A stretch of 64,000 bases of DNA from Ceratothoa steindachneri (lineage: Eukaryota > Arthropoda > Malacostraca > Isopoda > Cymothoidae), in assembly GCA_963969495.1 (NCBI GenBank), contig OZ018323.1, forward strand, positions 76,968,583 through 77,032,582, in the 5' to 3' direction. Position numbers and translations under genes: made by a program. Under the pieces are notes generated by a model. That model worked only from the letters and a program-made list of their open reading frames with translations, had not been told where the DNA came from and ran no database searches. Of this stretch, positions 12,191-24,639 are shown in pieces (position 1 is the stretch's first letter; the number at the start of each line of letters is the position of its first letter).

Positions 12191-13353
12191 CAGTGGCGTG
12201 CATCTAATGGAAGCAAAGGTAGCAATGCTTTCCCTATTTAAGAAGTAAAGAAAACGAAATTACACCTCAACAATTAATATGACAGCAGAATCAATTTTAT
12301 TCTCACATTTATGCTTGCCTATACTTGTATACCACATTACGGTACCATTCACTTTCAATCGAATTGGCGTTAGACCTCGATGAGCCCGACTGCAATTGAA
12401 GAAATGCATCCTTTTCGTCGAGATTTCAACTCTTTTTTTTCTCTCTCTCTTAATTTCAATAATAGTTCTGCTCTTTTGTACTTTGGAATGAATAGTTTAA
12501 AAGATCTTTTGCTTTTCTTAGCAATAATATACAGTCATTAGAGTTTTATGATTTTATTTAGATATTTCAACGCGTGTTAGAATTAAGAAAAAAATAACCT
12601 ATTTGTATACCGAAAAGGAAGCAAATTTAGCTTTGGAATATCAGCTTACATCTGGCAACCCTGCCGGATTGCCAGAATCTAGGAAAAAGCAACGAACTAT
12701 CTAAGACACAATGACGTAACTATTATTATGCTCTGAAGCTTAAACAATTTTTAGGTTATATTTAAATACTGGTTCTGAGAATGAAAACAGCTACATAGCA
12801 TAAACTCTTTATGGTTACGCTCTTGTATCTTAAGTATTTTGTTAATATTTCCTAGATTCTAGCAGCCCTACCGGATTTACCCCTCGTATCTTTGAGATCA
12901 GTAGCTGTGAGTAAGTGCTTAGATAAGTGTGGCGTATTGTTTATTCATTTTCTTGAGTGATAACCACCTTTTAAACAGAATGTATGCAAATTAAGTTTGG
13001 AAAAAATGCGATTGCAGTATTGAATTTTTTTTTAAATGAATTCAGTGCGAGGACTTATAATGAAACAGAAGCTATTATCAAAACAGGTAGACCTATGTCA
13101 ACACTAGTTATGTAATCCAAAACAAAGTGTTGCACTCGCAAATACAATGTAGCCGGTTGTGCATACTTACAGAAGCTATTTTAAAATTTAAATAAAGTCT
13201 AAAAAAAAAAATTTAAAAGATTAACATTTGAATAAAGTGAGTAGCTTAAAATTTATAGTTAATTTTAATGATCAACATATTCACTTCAATTAACATTTAT
13301 TTTTGTAAAACTTGAATTGCTTCCTCATTTTCCAAAGTCACCGCACGCCACTA
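12191..13353. mobile_element. Non-autonomous hAT element with 8-bp target duplication
   Basis: The left end reads CAGTGGCGTGC and the right end GCACGCCACTA, an inverted pair typical of hAT elements. Immediately outside are GTTGAGTG (12183-12190) and GTTGAGCG (13354-13361), an 8-bp duplication with one mismatch, as expected for hAT. The 1163-bp interior has no recognisable transposase. It lies inside the larger mariner-type element, so it inserted later or was carried with it. Confidence 0.8.
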
Positions 13354-13599
13354 GTTGAGCGGTACATACTGTCAAAAATTATGGTTATTTGCCCTCTATC
13401 CATAAAAAAGTTGCCTCGTTACCAATCGCAATATTGTCCAAAAACCGAGCTGGTTAATGGAGAGGTGGGTCGCCAAATCTCTTAGGGTCTAGGAAAATCC
13501 TTCTCTACGAGCAAAGATGCGGGAGGCGCATCTTATAAGGATGCAATTTCTAAATAAATTTTAACAATACGATTAAATGATTATTTTGACATTTGCATT

Positions 13600-13795
13600 C
13601 AATTGCATTTCATACAGTTTGGACTTTTACAAATTTGTCTTCGAAGATCTTCAATATTTTCTTTAGTTCTTACTGTCTTGCGCGGACCAAAAAGGCCTTT
13701 GTTTAAACAAATCCTGTACTTGTTTAATACTTTTCGTCTCCATCCAACTTATGACCACAAATATTCGTTGTTCCTTTGTTAACTGCTAGGTGGAT
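13600..13795 (-). pseudogene. Mariner-type transposase, N-terminal remnant
   Basis: On the minus strand STQQLTKEQRIFVVISWMET, KSIKQVQDLFKQR and, after a shift, GPRKTVRTKENIEDLRRQIC follow each other. This is the layout of the N-terminal helix-turn-helix region of mariner-like transposases (LTxEQRxFIV...ETxSxxxxQxLFxxR...GRPRTVRTxENI). It sits just inside the right TIR. Confidence 0.65.
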
Positions 13796-14224
13796 TCGTG
13801 CATGGGAGTAGATTTTAATTTTTTATGTTGTAAAACTTCATGGTTAACCTAAAAATGCCAAATAAAAGTAACAAATTAATCGACTAATAGGTACTAATAG
13901 GTACTAACATCACTTCGCCTTCACCATTATTAAGGCAAACTTGAAAATTTTACCATTTATAAATAAATATTTAATAAAAAAAATCACGTTTAAAAAACGA
14001 AAAATTACAAATAGTTTTTATATTTATAATAATTTAAAATTTAGTTCGCTTTTTTCGTGGGACACCTATTATAGTAAAGAGATTGTTCCTCCCAAATACC
14101 CGCAATCTGCACTAAGAGAAGGATGACGAGCAAAAAATATACAAAATACCCGAAATCACAAATCTTGGGCTCCTCATCACCTATATGGACTAATATACGA
14201 CGCCACTATGTCTGATGGCTCGGC

Positions 14225-14424
14225 CAGATTAGTGTTGGTGAGGCGGGCATTTATTTGTGGGCGGCCAAGCTGCTGGCGCCACCACGTGTTTACATGGAGA
14301 CTAATGGCGCTGTTCACACTAGAAGCGACTGGAGTGCAGCCATGACGAGAATGGGTTTTGATGATGGTAAGAGAAAAATGGTGGAGCCACCAAAAATACT
14401 TGGTGGCGTTGTGTGAAGGGGCCC
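14225..14424. mobile_element. Possible PIF/Harbinger-type MITE end
   Basis: The right edge, read inward on the minus strand, starts GGGCCCCTTCACACAACGCC next to a TTA/TAA trinucleotide. It is followed by CACCAAGTATTTTTGGTGGC, a foldable block. The left part contains GGCGCCACCACGTGTTTACA and CTGTTCACAC. Harbinger MITEs often start GGCCCTTTCACAC with a TTA duplication. The left boundary is uncertain. Confidence 0.3.
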
Positions 14425-14838
14425 TTAGGAAAACAGGCACAAAGCCTTTGGTGAGCGAGGAAGTGGAAGATGTGGAAGCAAACAACACTAAAACGTCGTT
14501 TTCTTCCCTCTTCTCTGCATCCGTTTTCTTCCTTTTATTCGCTTTAATTATCCCCCATTGGATTACACAGGTTTGTTCGTTCACTACCCCCATCTTCTCC
14601 AAATACCCTCTACGCATTTCCATTAGTCGAACCTTTCTTCTTGCCATATTTTTTTGCTCCCCAACATTTGTTCTAGCATTTTGTTGTCTTCTCTTTTTTA
14701 CTCATATTTTTTGTTCTGTCATTTACTTATGACATTTTTGTTGTTATTTGGTACAATGGGGAGGTTGTTTTTTTTTATTATTTTTTAACAATATATGTCG
14801 AGGAATAGGCCGAGAGGTGGTTGGAGTTTCCCCCGACT

Positions 14839-15033
<195 letters not shown>

Positions 15034-15227
15034 TATTATCCCGAATGGGGAGGAGGAGTCGTACTACTCCTTATACTTCGTTCGGCCCGTCTCCTGAATG
15101 GGTTTATTGACTCAGAGTGCTTAGGGGTTGGCTACGGAGGGATTGGAATGAACTTTGCCAGCAAGCGACCCAAAGGCAGATAGATACACAACAATATGAA
15201 AATAAAGTTTTAATGAACACTAAACAA

Positions 15228-16324
<1,097 letters not shown>

Positions 16325-17430
16325 TTATGCTATTCTCCTACAATATATTTTTCTGAAATTTTGTTCCAATATTTTCTTTTCAATGTTGGTCCAATATTAC
16401 CTTCAAACATTTTGTTTTCAATATTTTCTTCAGACATTCTAGGTTTAGAATTTTATACTCTTTTTGTTTTTATATTTTCAAAAAATATTTTGTTCCGACA
16501 TTTTCTTTCTGGGTTTTTGTACATATATATTTTTTTTAGTTCGGACACTTTTGCTCTAATATTTTGTTCAAACATTTTATACCAATATTTTGTTCTTGTT
16601 TTTCTTTAGTCAATTTTGTTCCGAAATTTTCTTGGAAATAATATTTCTAATAGTTTCAATATTATATTTTAATATTTTTTAGCGAATATTTTGTTCTAAC
16701 ATTTTTATTCTAATATAATAATCTGACATATTCTCCACATATTTTTTTAACGTTTTTGTTCTAAAAACATTTTTGCTCGAATATTTTGTGCAGACATTTT
16801 TGTTCCAATGTTTTATTTGAATATTTTTTTAATATTTTGTTCTAACATTTGTTTACATATTTTTCTGACATTTTAACCCCATATCTATATTGTTCCAACA
16901 TATATGTGCCAATATTTTGTTAGAACATTTTTGGCCCCAAATTTTATTATATCATTAGTGTCTCAATATTTTATTATGACATTTTTGTCCCAATATTTTG
17001 TTAGAACAATTTTGTCCTAATATTTTATTAGGACATTTTTGCCCCAATATTTTGTTAGGACAATTTTCTCCTAATATTTTATTATGGCATTTTTGTTTTA
17101 ATATTTTGTTCCAATATTTTGTTGGGAGAATTTTGTTCTATTTTAATATGGCCTATTTGTTCCAATATTTTGGCCGAATAATTTTTTAGCACACTTTTGT
17201 CCTAATATTTTATTATGGCATTTTTGTTCCAATTTTTGTCCCAATATTTTGGTGGGACAATTTTGTCTTCATATTTTATTATGACATCTTTTTCCAATAT
17301 TTGGTTTGGATATTTTTGTCCTAATATATTATTATGGCATTTTTGTTCCAATATTTTATTGGGCAACATTTTTGTCATAATATTTCATTTTAATATTTTT
17401 CTTAGAGTATTTTTAGAACATTTTTTTCCG
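16325..17430 (+). repeat. ~28-bp T-rich tandem array upstream of the Ig exon
   Basis: Degenerate units near CAATATTTTGTTAGGACATT plus TTTGTCC recur about every 27-29 bp, poorest at the left and clearest at 16960-17360. The array lies in the intron directly upstream of the Ig/FN3 exon and stops about 50 bp before the splice acceptor, where a C/T-rich tract takes over. Confidence 0.8.
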
Positions 17431-17482
17431 ATAATTGGTTCCCCCCCCTCCCTCCCCTCCCTCCCTCCTCCCCGCTTTCCAG

Positions 17483-17708
17483 GTACTTTCTTGAGTTGAA
17501 GCGCGTCCTCCGGAAGGACTTCGGATCCTACTCCTGCAACGCTTCTAATTATTGGGGCAACGACTCGGGGGTCATCGAGTTAACGGGGCGCCCCCTCACC
17601 CCCGAGTTCACCAGTGACCCCATCGGAGACTCCTCCCACAACTACTCCCTCACATGGGAAGTCAAGAGCTACTCCCCAATCACCAGCTTCTTCGTTTTCC
17701 TCAAAAAT
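17483..17708 (+). CDS. Exon of an Ig/fibronectin-III cell-adhesion protein (Ig end and FN3 start)
   Basis: A strong acceptor (C/T tract 17440-17480 then TTTCCAG) opens the exon, whose first base completes a codon. The frame reads YFLELKRVLRKDFGSYSCNA, then SNYWGNDSGVIELTG: the end of an immunoglobulin domain with the DxGxYxC motif. Next comes RPLTPEFTSDP and SLTWEVKSYSPITSFFVFLK, the first strands of an FN3 domain with its conserved Trp. The exon ends at AAT|GTATGT, a good donor at a codon boundary. Sequons NAS and NYS suggest a glycosylated extracellular protein. The Ig-then-FN3 order with the 'SYSPI' phrase resembles the insect Klingon/Wrapper group (three Ig plus one FN3, GPI-anchored). 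That assignment is an inference. Confidence 0.8.
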
Positions 17709-18319
17709 GTATGTTGTGTTTGATGTTCTGGGAGCAATCCCTAATCTACGGCTGGAGGTTTCCCCCATTCAAGGGACCGTCTCCATTTCGGAGAGGTTAG
17801 GAGAGTTGCGGACACTTCCGGGCTCTAGCGCTCTAAGTATTTGGCTCTCTGTATTTCTTGGATTTTTCCTGCACTTTTACCTTTCCTAACTCTACCAGAT
17901 TTACGAATTTCTTCTCTTTTTTTTACCTCTCTTAATTTAATTAGTAAAAATAATAATTTGAATGTAAAATAGTAGTTTTCTGTAAGCAGAGTGGTGAAGA
18001 TGGAAGAAGTGGAGATGTGTTGAACATATATTGCCACGGATCCTCTTTCAGGCATTGGGGCAGGAAACCAAGAGGTAGAGAGTGATCCTCCGCTCCCGGA
18101 CCCAACCATGGTTCAGTGGTTGGAAGCTAATTGGCGACTAGCCTTCGAAATGAGCTGCCCGGCAAGAAAGATAAGGGAGGGGCTTATAAAGAATGTGTCA
18201 AAAGAGGAATAAAGCTCAAGTAGTTGCAATCTAGTTTGAGACTATCGGGGGACTGGTGACGGGAGGACGTGGCGCTCCTCCTAGTGACACGAGGAATAAC
18301 CGTCACCGATCACAAGGAT

Positions 18320-18740
18320 ATTTCATGACTCCATTTCTAACCCCGCCTGTTCGGGGAGAGGAGCACTGCGTGAAATCATTGAACATTAGAGCGCCTAATA
18401 ACGTCTGGCAACCACATTTCCATTCGAACCCAAAGGTGATTATTTTTAATTGGGGCTTAGCCCCCATACCACTCCTAAATGGAGGAGGGTTACACCCCCC
18501 CACACACACACAGCACGCTAATATAGTCATCTAGTAGTATACACAATTCGAAAGGCAAACATTAGGTTTGATTTCAAAGGCGATTGCAAGATGTCCGTAT
18601 ACGTTCTAATGTTAATTCATGTTTCTTGACTTCAGGCATTTATGTCCCGCCCCCGAATGCTAATTAAATCAATCATTTTCTTTAATATTGAATAATATAA
18701 AATGTCCATATCATATTTTAATTCAGGAAAACCCCCTTTA
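18320..18740 (-). mobile_element. MITE-like element M, copy 2 (intronic)
   Basis: Reverse-orientation copy of the element at 5205-5612. Shared blocks are GAACATTAGAGCGCCTAATA, ACGTCTGGCAACC, TACACAATTCGAAAG, CCCCGAATGCTAATTAAATC and ATATCATATTTTAATTCAGG. The centre differs by insertion of a CA-rich run near 18498-18514. Confidence 0.7.
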
Positions 18741-18854
18741 AAATTATATTTAATAGAATATAATGCGATTTCAATTGACAATGTGACTGTGTATTCCATA
18801 TTTAACATTTTAAGGGGAAGGGGGACTCGAGGGGCCTAGAAGAAAAATTGTGGG

Positions 18855-19020
18855 CGGGGTGTATAGATGGTGTGGGTGAGGCTTAGGCATGGTGTGGGAG
18901 GGGTGTAGAGACAGTATGGACGAGTGAGGCTTAGTTATGATGTGGGCGGGGCTTAGTCAGGACTTGGGAAGGGTATGGGCGGTGCTTAGAAAGGGCGTAA
19001 GCTTGGCGTAGACATGGGAG
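18855..19020 (+). repeat. G-rich intronic minisatellite
   Basis: Imperfect units of about 22-27 bp around GATGTGGGCGGGGCTTAG repeat 6-7 times (clearest at 18860-18985). The repeat stops about 100 bp before the FN3 acceptor. Confidence 0.6.
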
Positions 19021-19118
19021 GGGGAGGAGGGAATAACCCCATTAGATAACAAAAATATAAATGGTGGAATTCAACCCAGAAACTTTAATCCCCCCTCACC
19101 CACCCCATCCGATTACAG

Positions 19119-19314
19119 GCGACTGAAGGTGACGATGAGGAGTGGGTGAATGTGACAGTGCCAGGGATCCCGTCGAGTTCAATGTACCACAGCCAGCGTT
19201 ACGTCATCTTGGACTTGAGCCCCGGCGCTAAACTCATGGCTAAAGTGCAAGCTAACAACGAGTTTGGAGAATCTGACTTCAGTACTCCTTTCACATTCCA
19301 GGCGACAGGAGAAG
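19119..19314 (+). CDS. Exon of the Ig/FN3 cell-adhesion protein (FN3 end)
   Basis: Starts after CACCCCATCCGATTACAG in phase 0, matching the donor at 17708. It reads ATEGDDEEWVNVTVPGIP, then YVILDLSPGAKLMAKVQANN and EFGESDFSTPFTFQATGE. This is the second half of an FN3 domain with its LxPGxxYxxKVxAxNxxGxSxxS core (Leu in place of the usual Tyr). It ends at GAAG|GTAAGG in phase 1. Joined to 17483-17708 it completes one FN3 domain, which supports both exons belonging to one transcript. The following exons (linker and membrane anchor) were not found. Confidence 0.8.
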
Positions 19315-21339
19315 GTAAGGGAGAAGCAGATCTTCTATCAGCGCATTCATCTCGGTACGGAATAATAGCGTCACCATATGTAAATACCCAGAGAAAAAAC
19401 GTAGGGGTAGAATGATCAAACTGTTATTCATCTACGCTTGTTATTTACTTCGACTCAGCCGTGGTCTTTCTCAATTAAAAAATTCATTTATCATGTCTCC
19501 CCACTTTTGTGGGGAGAATTATTCTTCCACTGTTGGCCGTTTAATATTTACTCCGATACAATACCTTTTTGTCAAAGTATTTATTTACTTACTGACATTT
19601 AACTAACCAGTCTGACACCACTTAGGGAGGGAAATAATTCCTCTATTGGCTGAGTGGACTTCGGATTCGTCTAAAGGAGTCTAATTAGTGAATTATGAGA
19701 GAACCATAGCGTTTAATCAATTTTAAGGAAAGAGCCAGTCAACACGTAAGGATCCAGTAAAACACCAAGAATTAACCAAAATATATATCTTTTAATTTAT
19801 CAATTAACTCAAATATTGATATTTACAAGATATTCTCTCAGTTTAACATGATTCGCACGATTCGAATATTAGCCTATTCCTGACGAAAGCTCTGATCAAA
19901 ACATAGTAGGCTTCACGTAAACAAACCAATTGCCAAATAGCTAATTTCTGGAGGCCTCTAAGTTACAGAGTTAAACCACTATTTACTCTCCCTAATCTGA
20001 CTAAAATATTACAGAAGTCACGAAATACTATTTATCCCTTAGTTAGCTTGGGACAGTTTTAAAAATCCTAATTAACCAAAAGAAATATATATAGTCATTT
20101 GGACTTACATGACCTTGATCGGAACAGGGGTTGATGGATGTCGCTATACTGGGGTTTTCAGCGAGTCTTCCGGAGACACCAGACTTCACAACGAAGGAGC
20201 AATTCAGGTGTCCCGTTATAACGATGAAGGGGTTTTCAAGGTGACCGTAGAAACCGATGTCGATCACTTCTTATGATTTTATCGACCCAGTTATAAGTCT
20301 AAAAGACGACCTTAGACTTCTCAGCTTATAAGCACTTGCTGCGATTACTTTATCACACTGAATGGCAAGGCGTTCGTTGGAGAGAGGGGTTGTGCTATAT
20401 GGCTCAAGGAGTACTCTTCTTTGTAGTTCTCGAGTTCTTCTTGTACCCTCGTCTACTTCGCAGAGTTGCCAAACTGGGTTTTGGTATAAGAGATGATCCC
20501 GAAAGTAATTAAAGGGAACTTACTTGGGAATCAATTCTTCCTCTTTCAAAATTAATGAGATTTCGACTCGAGAGTGCCTCGAGGGTGAGCTGATAACTTT
20601 TTTTATCTTGATCCCGAAATTCCTGTTTGGCAGATAGGAATTTTGATCCAGCCAGACCTCTTGCTAAGTCTGCGAGGGATGAATTGGTATGGCACCGATA
20701 CGAAAACGAGACGAACTGCTAAATCTTAGAATTCGAGTCCGGAACAGTGCGAGGGACTGATCACAAAAATCTAGTCCTCTATCGTCTCTAACAGAATAAT
20801 TTGTTTCCTTTCTTACGGGGCTTATTTATAGCCCGGGGACCGCCCCAACCTAGGGGGACGGGTTAATTACACTGAGGGGAGCGCGAGGGGGGAGGGGGCG
20901 GGGCGACACCGTGGAGCCCAGGTCTGCTTCTCACGGAGAGACACTGACAACCGTCCCACTATTTCTCCTCGGTGGTCTTTTGTTCTTATGCCGCTTTTTG
21001 GCGCTCTAACCGCGGGCCTCCTGACCTCGTAGGTAATCGGTTTTTCAAACCGTCAGCTAGATGGATTTATTCCGCCATTTCACTGGGGCCAGTTTCTTAT
21101 TAGAGCTGCTTAATGGCCTTTTGCGGCTTCCTTGGGCCGGGCAGATCGAGTCGGCTACCCACCGGGCGGGTAGATCAGAGTCATTTGGCGGCAGTTTGAC
21201 TGTTAGTAAAACGCCTATCGTTCTCACGCACCTCAATTTCTTGTTTTTTTCTCTCGCTCTCTCCGAAGAGAGATTTTAATATATATGTCCGCTTGGCCCT
21301 CTGGGTGGCGTTATGTTTTAATTTCTCTACACCTCTAAT
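19315..21339. other. Downstream intron or intergenic; no exon recognised
   Basis: AT-rich until about 20100, then GC-richer to 21290. I see no further Ig/FN3 exon or transposase. Short open frames are unrecognised. Confidence 0.4.
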
Positions 21340-21640
21340 TATATGTGAATACGCATTATGCTTTTAACTCGTGGAGTAGGAGGCTACTCGATGGAAATGC
21401 ACATCACGCCTTCAATTGTAGGACACTAAATTGAATGCTCATCATGCTTCCCATGGGCAGAGTAGTAGGCTATTAAATGTAAGCGCGCATTATGTGTTCC
21501 TTGGATGGAGTAGAGAGACATAATGTGAGTGCTCACCCTGTATTCATTGGACAGAAATACTGTGGAATTCACTCTTTTGAATAAAAATATCATAAATGCG
21601 ATAAAAGTAGACCCTCTAACACGTGGCATAGGATGCCTCT
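21340..21640. repeat. ~47-bp degenerate tandem repeat
   Basis: About six units near AATGCGCATTATGCTT plus CATTGGATGGAGTAGTAGG plus CTACTAAATGT follow each other (starts near 21350, 21397, 21434, 21481, 21528). No coding potential. Confidence 0.65.
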
Positions 21641-23084
21641 CTCACAAATGAGTGTGCGTATCAGATACAGTCATTCCATATTCGACTATAAAAATAAAAT
21701 AAAATGACATGAAAATATGAGCGATTCTTAAAAAAAATTAATCTTATTTTTATTTCCTGCTGCCAACACGATTGACTGATTAACCCCTAATCCAAGCAGT
21801 TTTCCAAACTATAACAGATATACCTTGTTTGGTTATTGTTTGTAGCCTGTTTATGACGAATTCTTGGTTGGTTTTACAGATTTAACCCGGTAAAGTCTGA
21901 TTTATTTTAAAAAGTAAATTATTTAATAAGATGAATATACAACAAAGAAGAGCAATCAAGGTATACTTTTAAATTTTCTCTTTGTGAAGCTTAAAAAAAA
22001 AGACCGCTGCAAATATGTAACATTAGACTGTTGCAATATTTATTTAAATAGTTTTATGAAATGCTTCAAAACATTTGATGCAAAAGTCCCACCATACATT
22101 CCTCGCATTCTGTATGATTTGGGTGACTATGTCCCTGACGGGTAATTCACACAAACACACCTGAGTTTATTGTTAGATATGAACTTTCCTAAGTATCGGT
22201 TCCAATCCATCCTGATGTCATCATAAATACGGATAGATATGGGATTTAATGTAACCCCTGGGGTTCGGATGTAGACCCCTTGAACTTCATCATCGTCTTC
22301 CTCGAAAATATTGAACATTTCTTCAATTCTTCAACTGTCAACTTCTTGGAACGGGAAAAGGAATGCGTGAAAATAACTCAGTTTCTCTCTTAGGGGGCGG
22401 AGGGCATAGAATGAAAATAAGTAGTACATTGACTATATGCTTATGTGCCCTTTTTGTCAAAATATGCATCATTAAAATAAGGTGACACCTGACTATAGCC
22501 AGAAATGTATAAAATGAAGTATAAATAATCATCAGCTAGAATAATAACATTAGTTTTCTATTAAGTTAAATTCAAACAAAGAAAACAGAATTTGACGTGA
22601 AATTAATTCTGACATTTTCAAGCGTCTATAGTATTGCTTTAAAAGAAAATTGCTTAATGAATTCTAATGCATGTTTAATTTCGAAACAAAAAAGTAGGTA
22701 AATGCCTACTTACTCGTCTCGCGACGACATGATACCGAGTTGATGGCTTGGGGAAAATATAATCCTTTAGAGTTGCCAACTGCGCGGCAAATTTTAGGAA
22801 AATGTCAAATATTCAAAATCCATTGAATAATTTAATGAAAAACTCATAATTATTAGCTTTTCTTAAATTATTTTAATTTAACCAACTCTACAAATTGCTT
22901 GCATATATGCACCGTCAGATCATAATGTATTAAATACATATTTCCATTGTCAGAAAATAGATTAAAAATGTTTCGTCACTATAAAATTAGGCTATAGAAA
23001 CTTTTGGCTCGTCCTAAACAGTTAGGATCTCACAAATCCGTATGCAGTTTCTTCCATCGATAAAGCAAAACTTATTTTTTAAAA
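21641..23084. other. Intergenic, no feature recognised
   Basis: AT-rich. A minus-strand open frame at 22127-22318 begins with an acidic stretch but could not be assigned. Confidence 0.4.
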
Positions 23085-23830
23085 CAGGAGTTTCCAACTT
23101 GGGGCACGACAATGAATAGAATGGTAACTAAGAACCCTTTAGTTTCACTTCCATAACGAGAAGGGAAAGCTTGCAAACCCCAAGTGCATTGTTTGTAGTG
23201 TTGTGCTGTTCATCTCTTTTGCATAAAAAACATCGCATCCAAAGCCGATACAAGCTGTTAATACTTGTGTGAACATCATTAACGAGGTCAGAGACAGCAG
23301 TTTGAATTATCGTATCGTTAGGTTATTTTGTCAAGATCTGTGAAGTGAACAGTGGGAATGGTATCTGGTTGTAGCATTGGCATCACAGAATTCGCCAAAA
23401 TGCTTGATATTTAGTTGACATTTTTACTCGTATGAATGGTTTGAGTGTTTCTGTTCCAAGAAAATCGATTAATAAATTGAAGGATCGAGAAAAGTTGATT
23501 ACCTCCAAAGAAATGTCACGTCTTTGCCCTCGACTAATTAAAAGATGCAATCTCTCAAATTTTCCTTCCCTTGAATAGCTGGTTAATGATAGATCCATAG
23601 CTCCTACTATGCGTGAAATAATTGTGGTTCATTTGGAAATGCTGGATCATTTGATGTCTATTTTAGTGCTGAAGACGCAAACATTTCAGAAGAATGGATC
23701 GTGAATCCATATTCCAACAATATGGAGAAAATACCAAATAATGAAGGGCTAAAGGAAGATTTTTAGTGATTTAGTGAAAACTCGATCTCTTCAAGTGCAA
23801 TTTGAAAACAAGACTTTGTAATTTTTGGCA
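23085..23830 (+). pseudogene. hAT (Buster/ZBED5-like) transposase relic
   Basis: A hAT-like terminus, CAGGAGTTTCCAACTTGGGG, begins at about 23086. Downstream on the plus strand VNTCVNIINEVRDSSLNYRI then VRLFCQDL (23255-23345) fits the ZBED5/FAM200-type phrase 'vNxIKxrxLNxRLFxxLCxDmg'. Later frames are full of stops. No right terminus was placed with confidence. Confidence 0.4.
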
Positions 23831-24639
23831 TGCAGCACTGGATATGCTCCAAAGATTTAATGGAAAAACACTCCGTACTCCCATTCCATTCACCACGACA
23901 TAATCTTCTTTTATCAATCAGGCTAAAATCTAGGATTCCAGTGACAGGGAGAAGTGCAGATTGCAGTCAGTACAGTCATTTCAAGCCAAAAATGAGGAAA
24001 CAATATTCACATGTTGTAAACGTTGTCCTTCCGACAGTTCATATGCCGCACAACGACCATTTTCTGGATTTTTCCTGGCATTGCTAGTTCTAAAAAAGGC
24101 CTAAACATTACTAGTTATTTTTAAAACGCTTGTAGCAATAAAAAAACTCTAAAACATTTTTTTTCTTTTTAAAATGATATTCATTTCTTGACAACCTATT
24201 ACATAATTTTTAATTACGAAACCACACGAAATGGTCTGCAAAAAGAAAATGGTTAGACGAAGGGGATTTCGTATAAATTGAAAATGTTGGACAGGAGCCG
24301 GCAAACTTTTGACAGCAAGGTGCGGATGAGATTTTCGGGAGTAGCCCGCGGGTTGGAGTGACAAACGAAAACCTCAAAGTGACTATATACACTAATTTTA
24401 TTGAAACACATGCAAATCAGTCAACTGAGCTTTCCACAACCGGAGCTTACACGCGAAAACAGTAACGTGCGCGCGCACGTTTATCACGTGAATGTCTTTG
24501 CCTTGCAACATCATGTCAAGGGCGTTCAGACATTATCCGTAAGCAGAGCCAGGCGAGCGAGACATCACGGAACAGAGAAGTGATCAAACGTAGGGATGGG
24601 GGATCTTCTGAGGGAGGAAGATGGCAACCCCTCGCTACA

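Larger units (their letters stand above)
9982..14013 (-). mobile_element. Mariner-type element with intact TIRs, swollen by nested insertions
   Basis: Left end (9982-10100) and right end (13896-14013) are inverted copies of about 120 bp. They share ATTTGTAATTTTT at the tips, then TTTATTAAATATTTATTTAT, AAGTTTGCCTTAATAAT and GATGTTAGTA, with a 3-nt indel. Transposase fragments lie on the minus strand in the expected order: N-terminal next to the right end, C-terminal next to the left end. Between them sit dispersed repeat D copy 2, a GC-richer block and a hAT element. A typical element of this group is about 1.3-2 kb, so most of the 4 kb is insertion. Confidence 0.75.
17709..19118 (+). other. 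Intron of the Ig/FN3 gene
   Basis: Phase-0 intron of 1410 bp from GTATGT to a C-rich tract followed by GATTACAG. It contains an inverted copy of MITE M and a G-rich minisatellite. No competing exon is seen. Confidence 0.75.

Noticed and set aside
18035..18260. Solo LTR with a TATA box (TTATAAAG) and AATAAA
   Set aside because: Signals are present but no terminal TG/CA, target duplication or second copy was found.
22127..22318. Minus-strand frame beginning MFNIFEEDDDEVQGVYI as a possible piggyBac N-terminus
   Set aside because: Only a short acidic resemblance; no DDD core, TTAA duplication or TIRs.
24285..24330. hAT terminus CAGGAGCCGGCAAACTTTTG
   Set aside because: It resembles a hAT TIR, but no inverted partner or 8-bp duplication was found, so no element was called.
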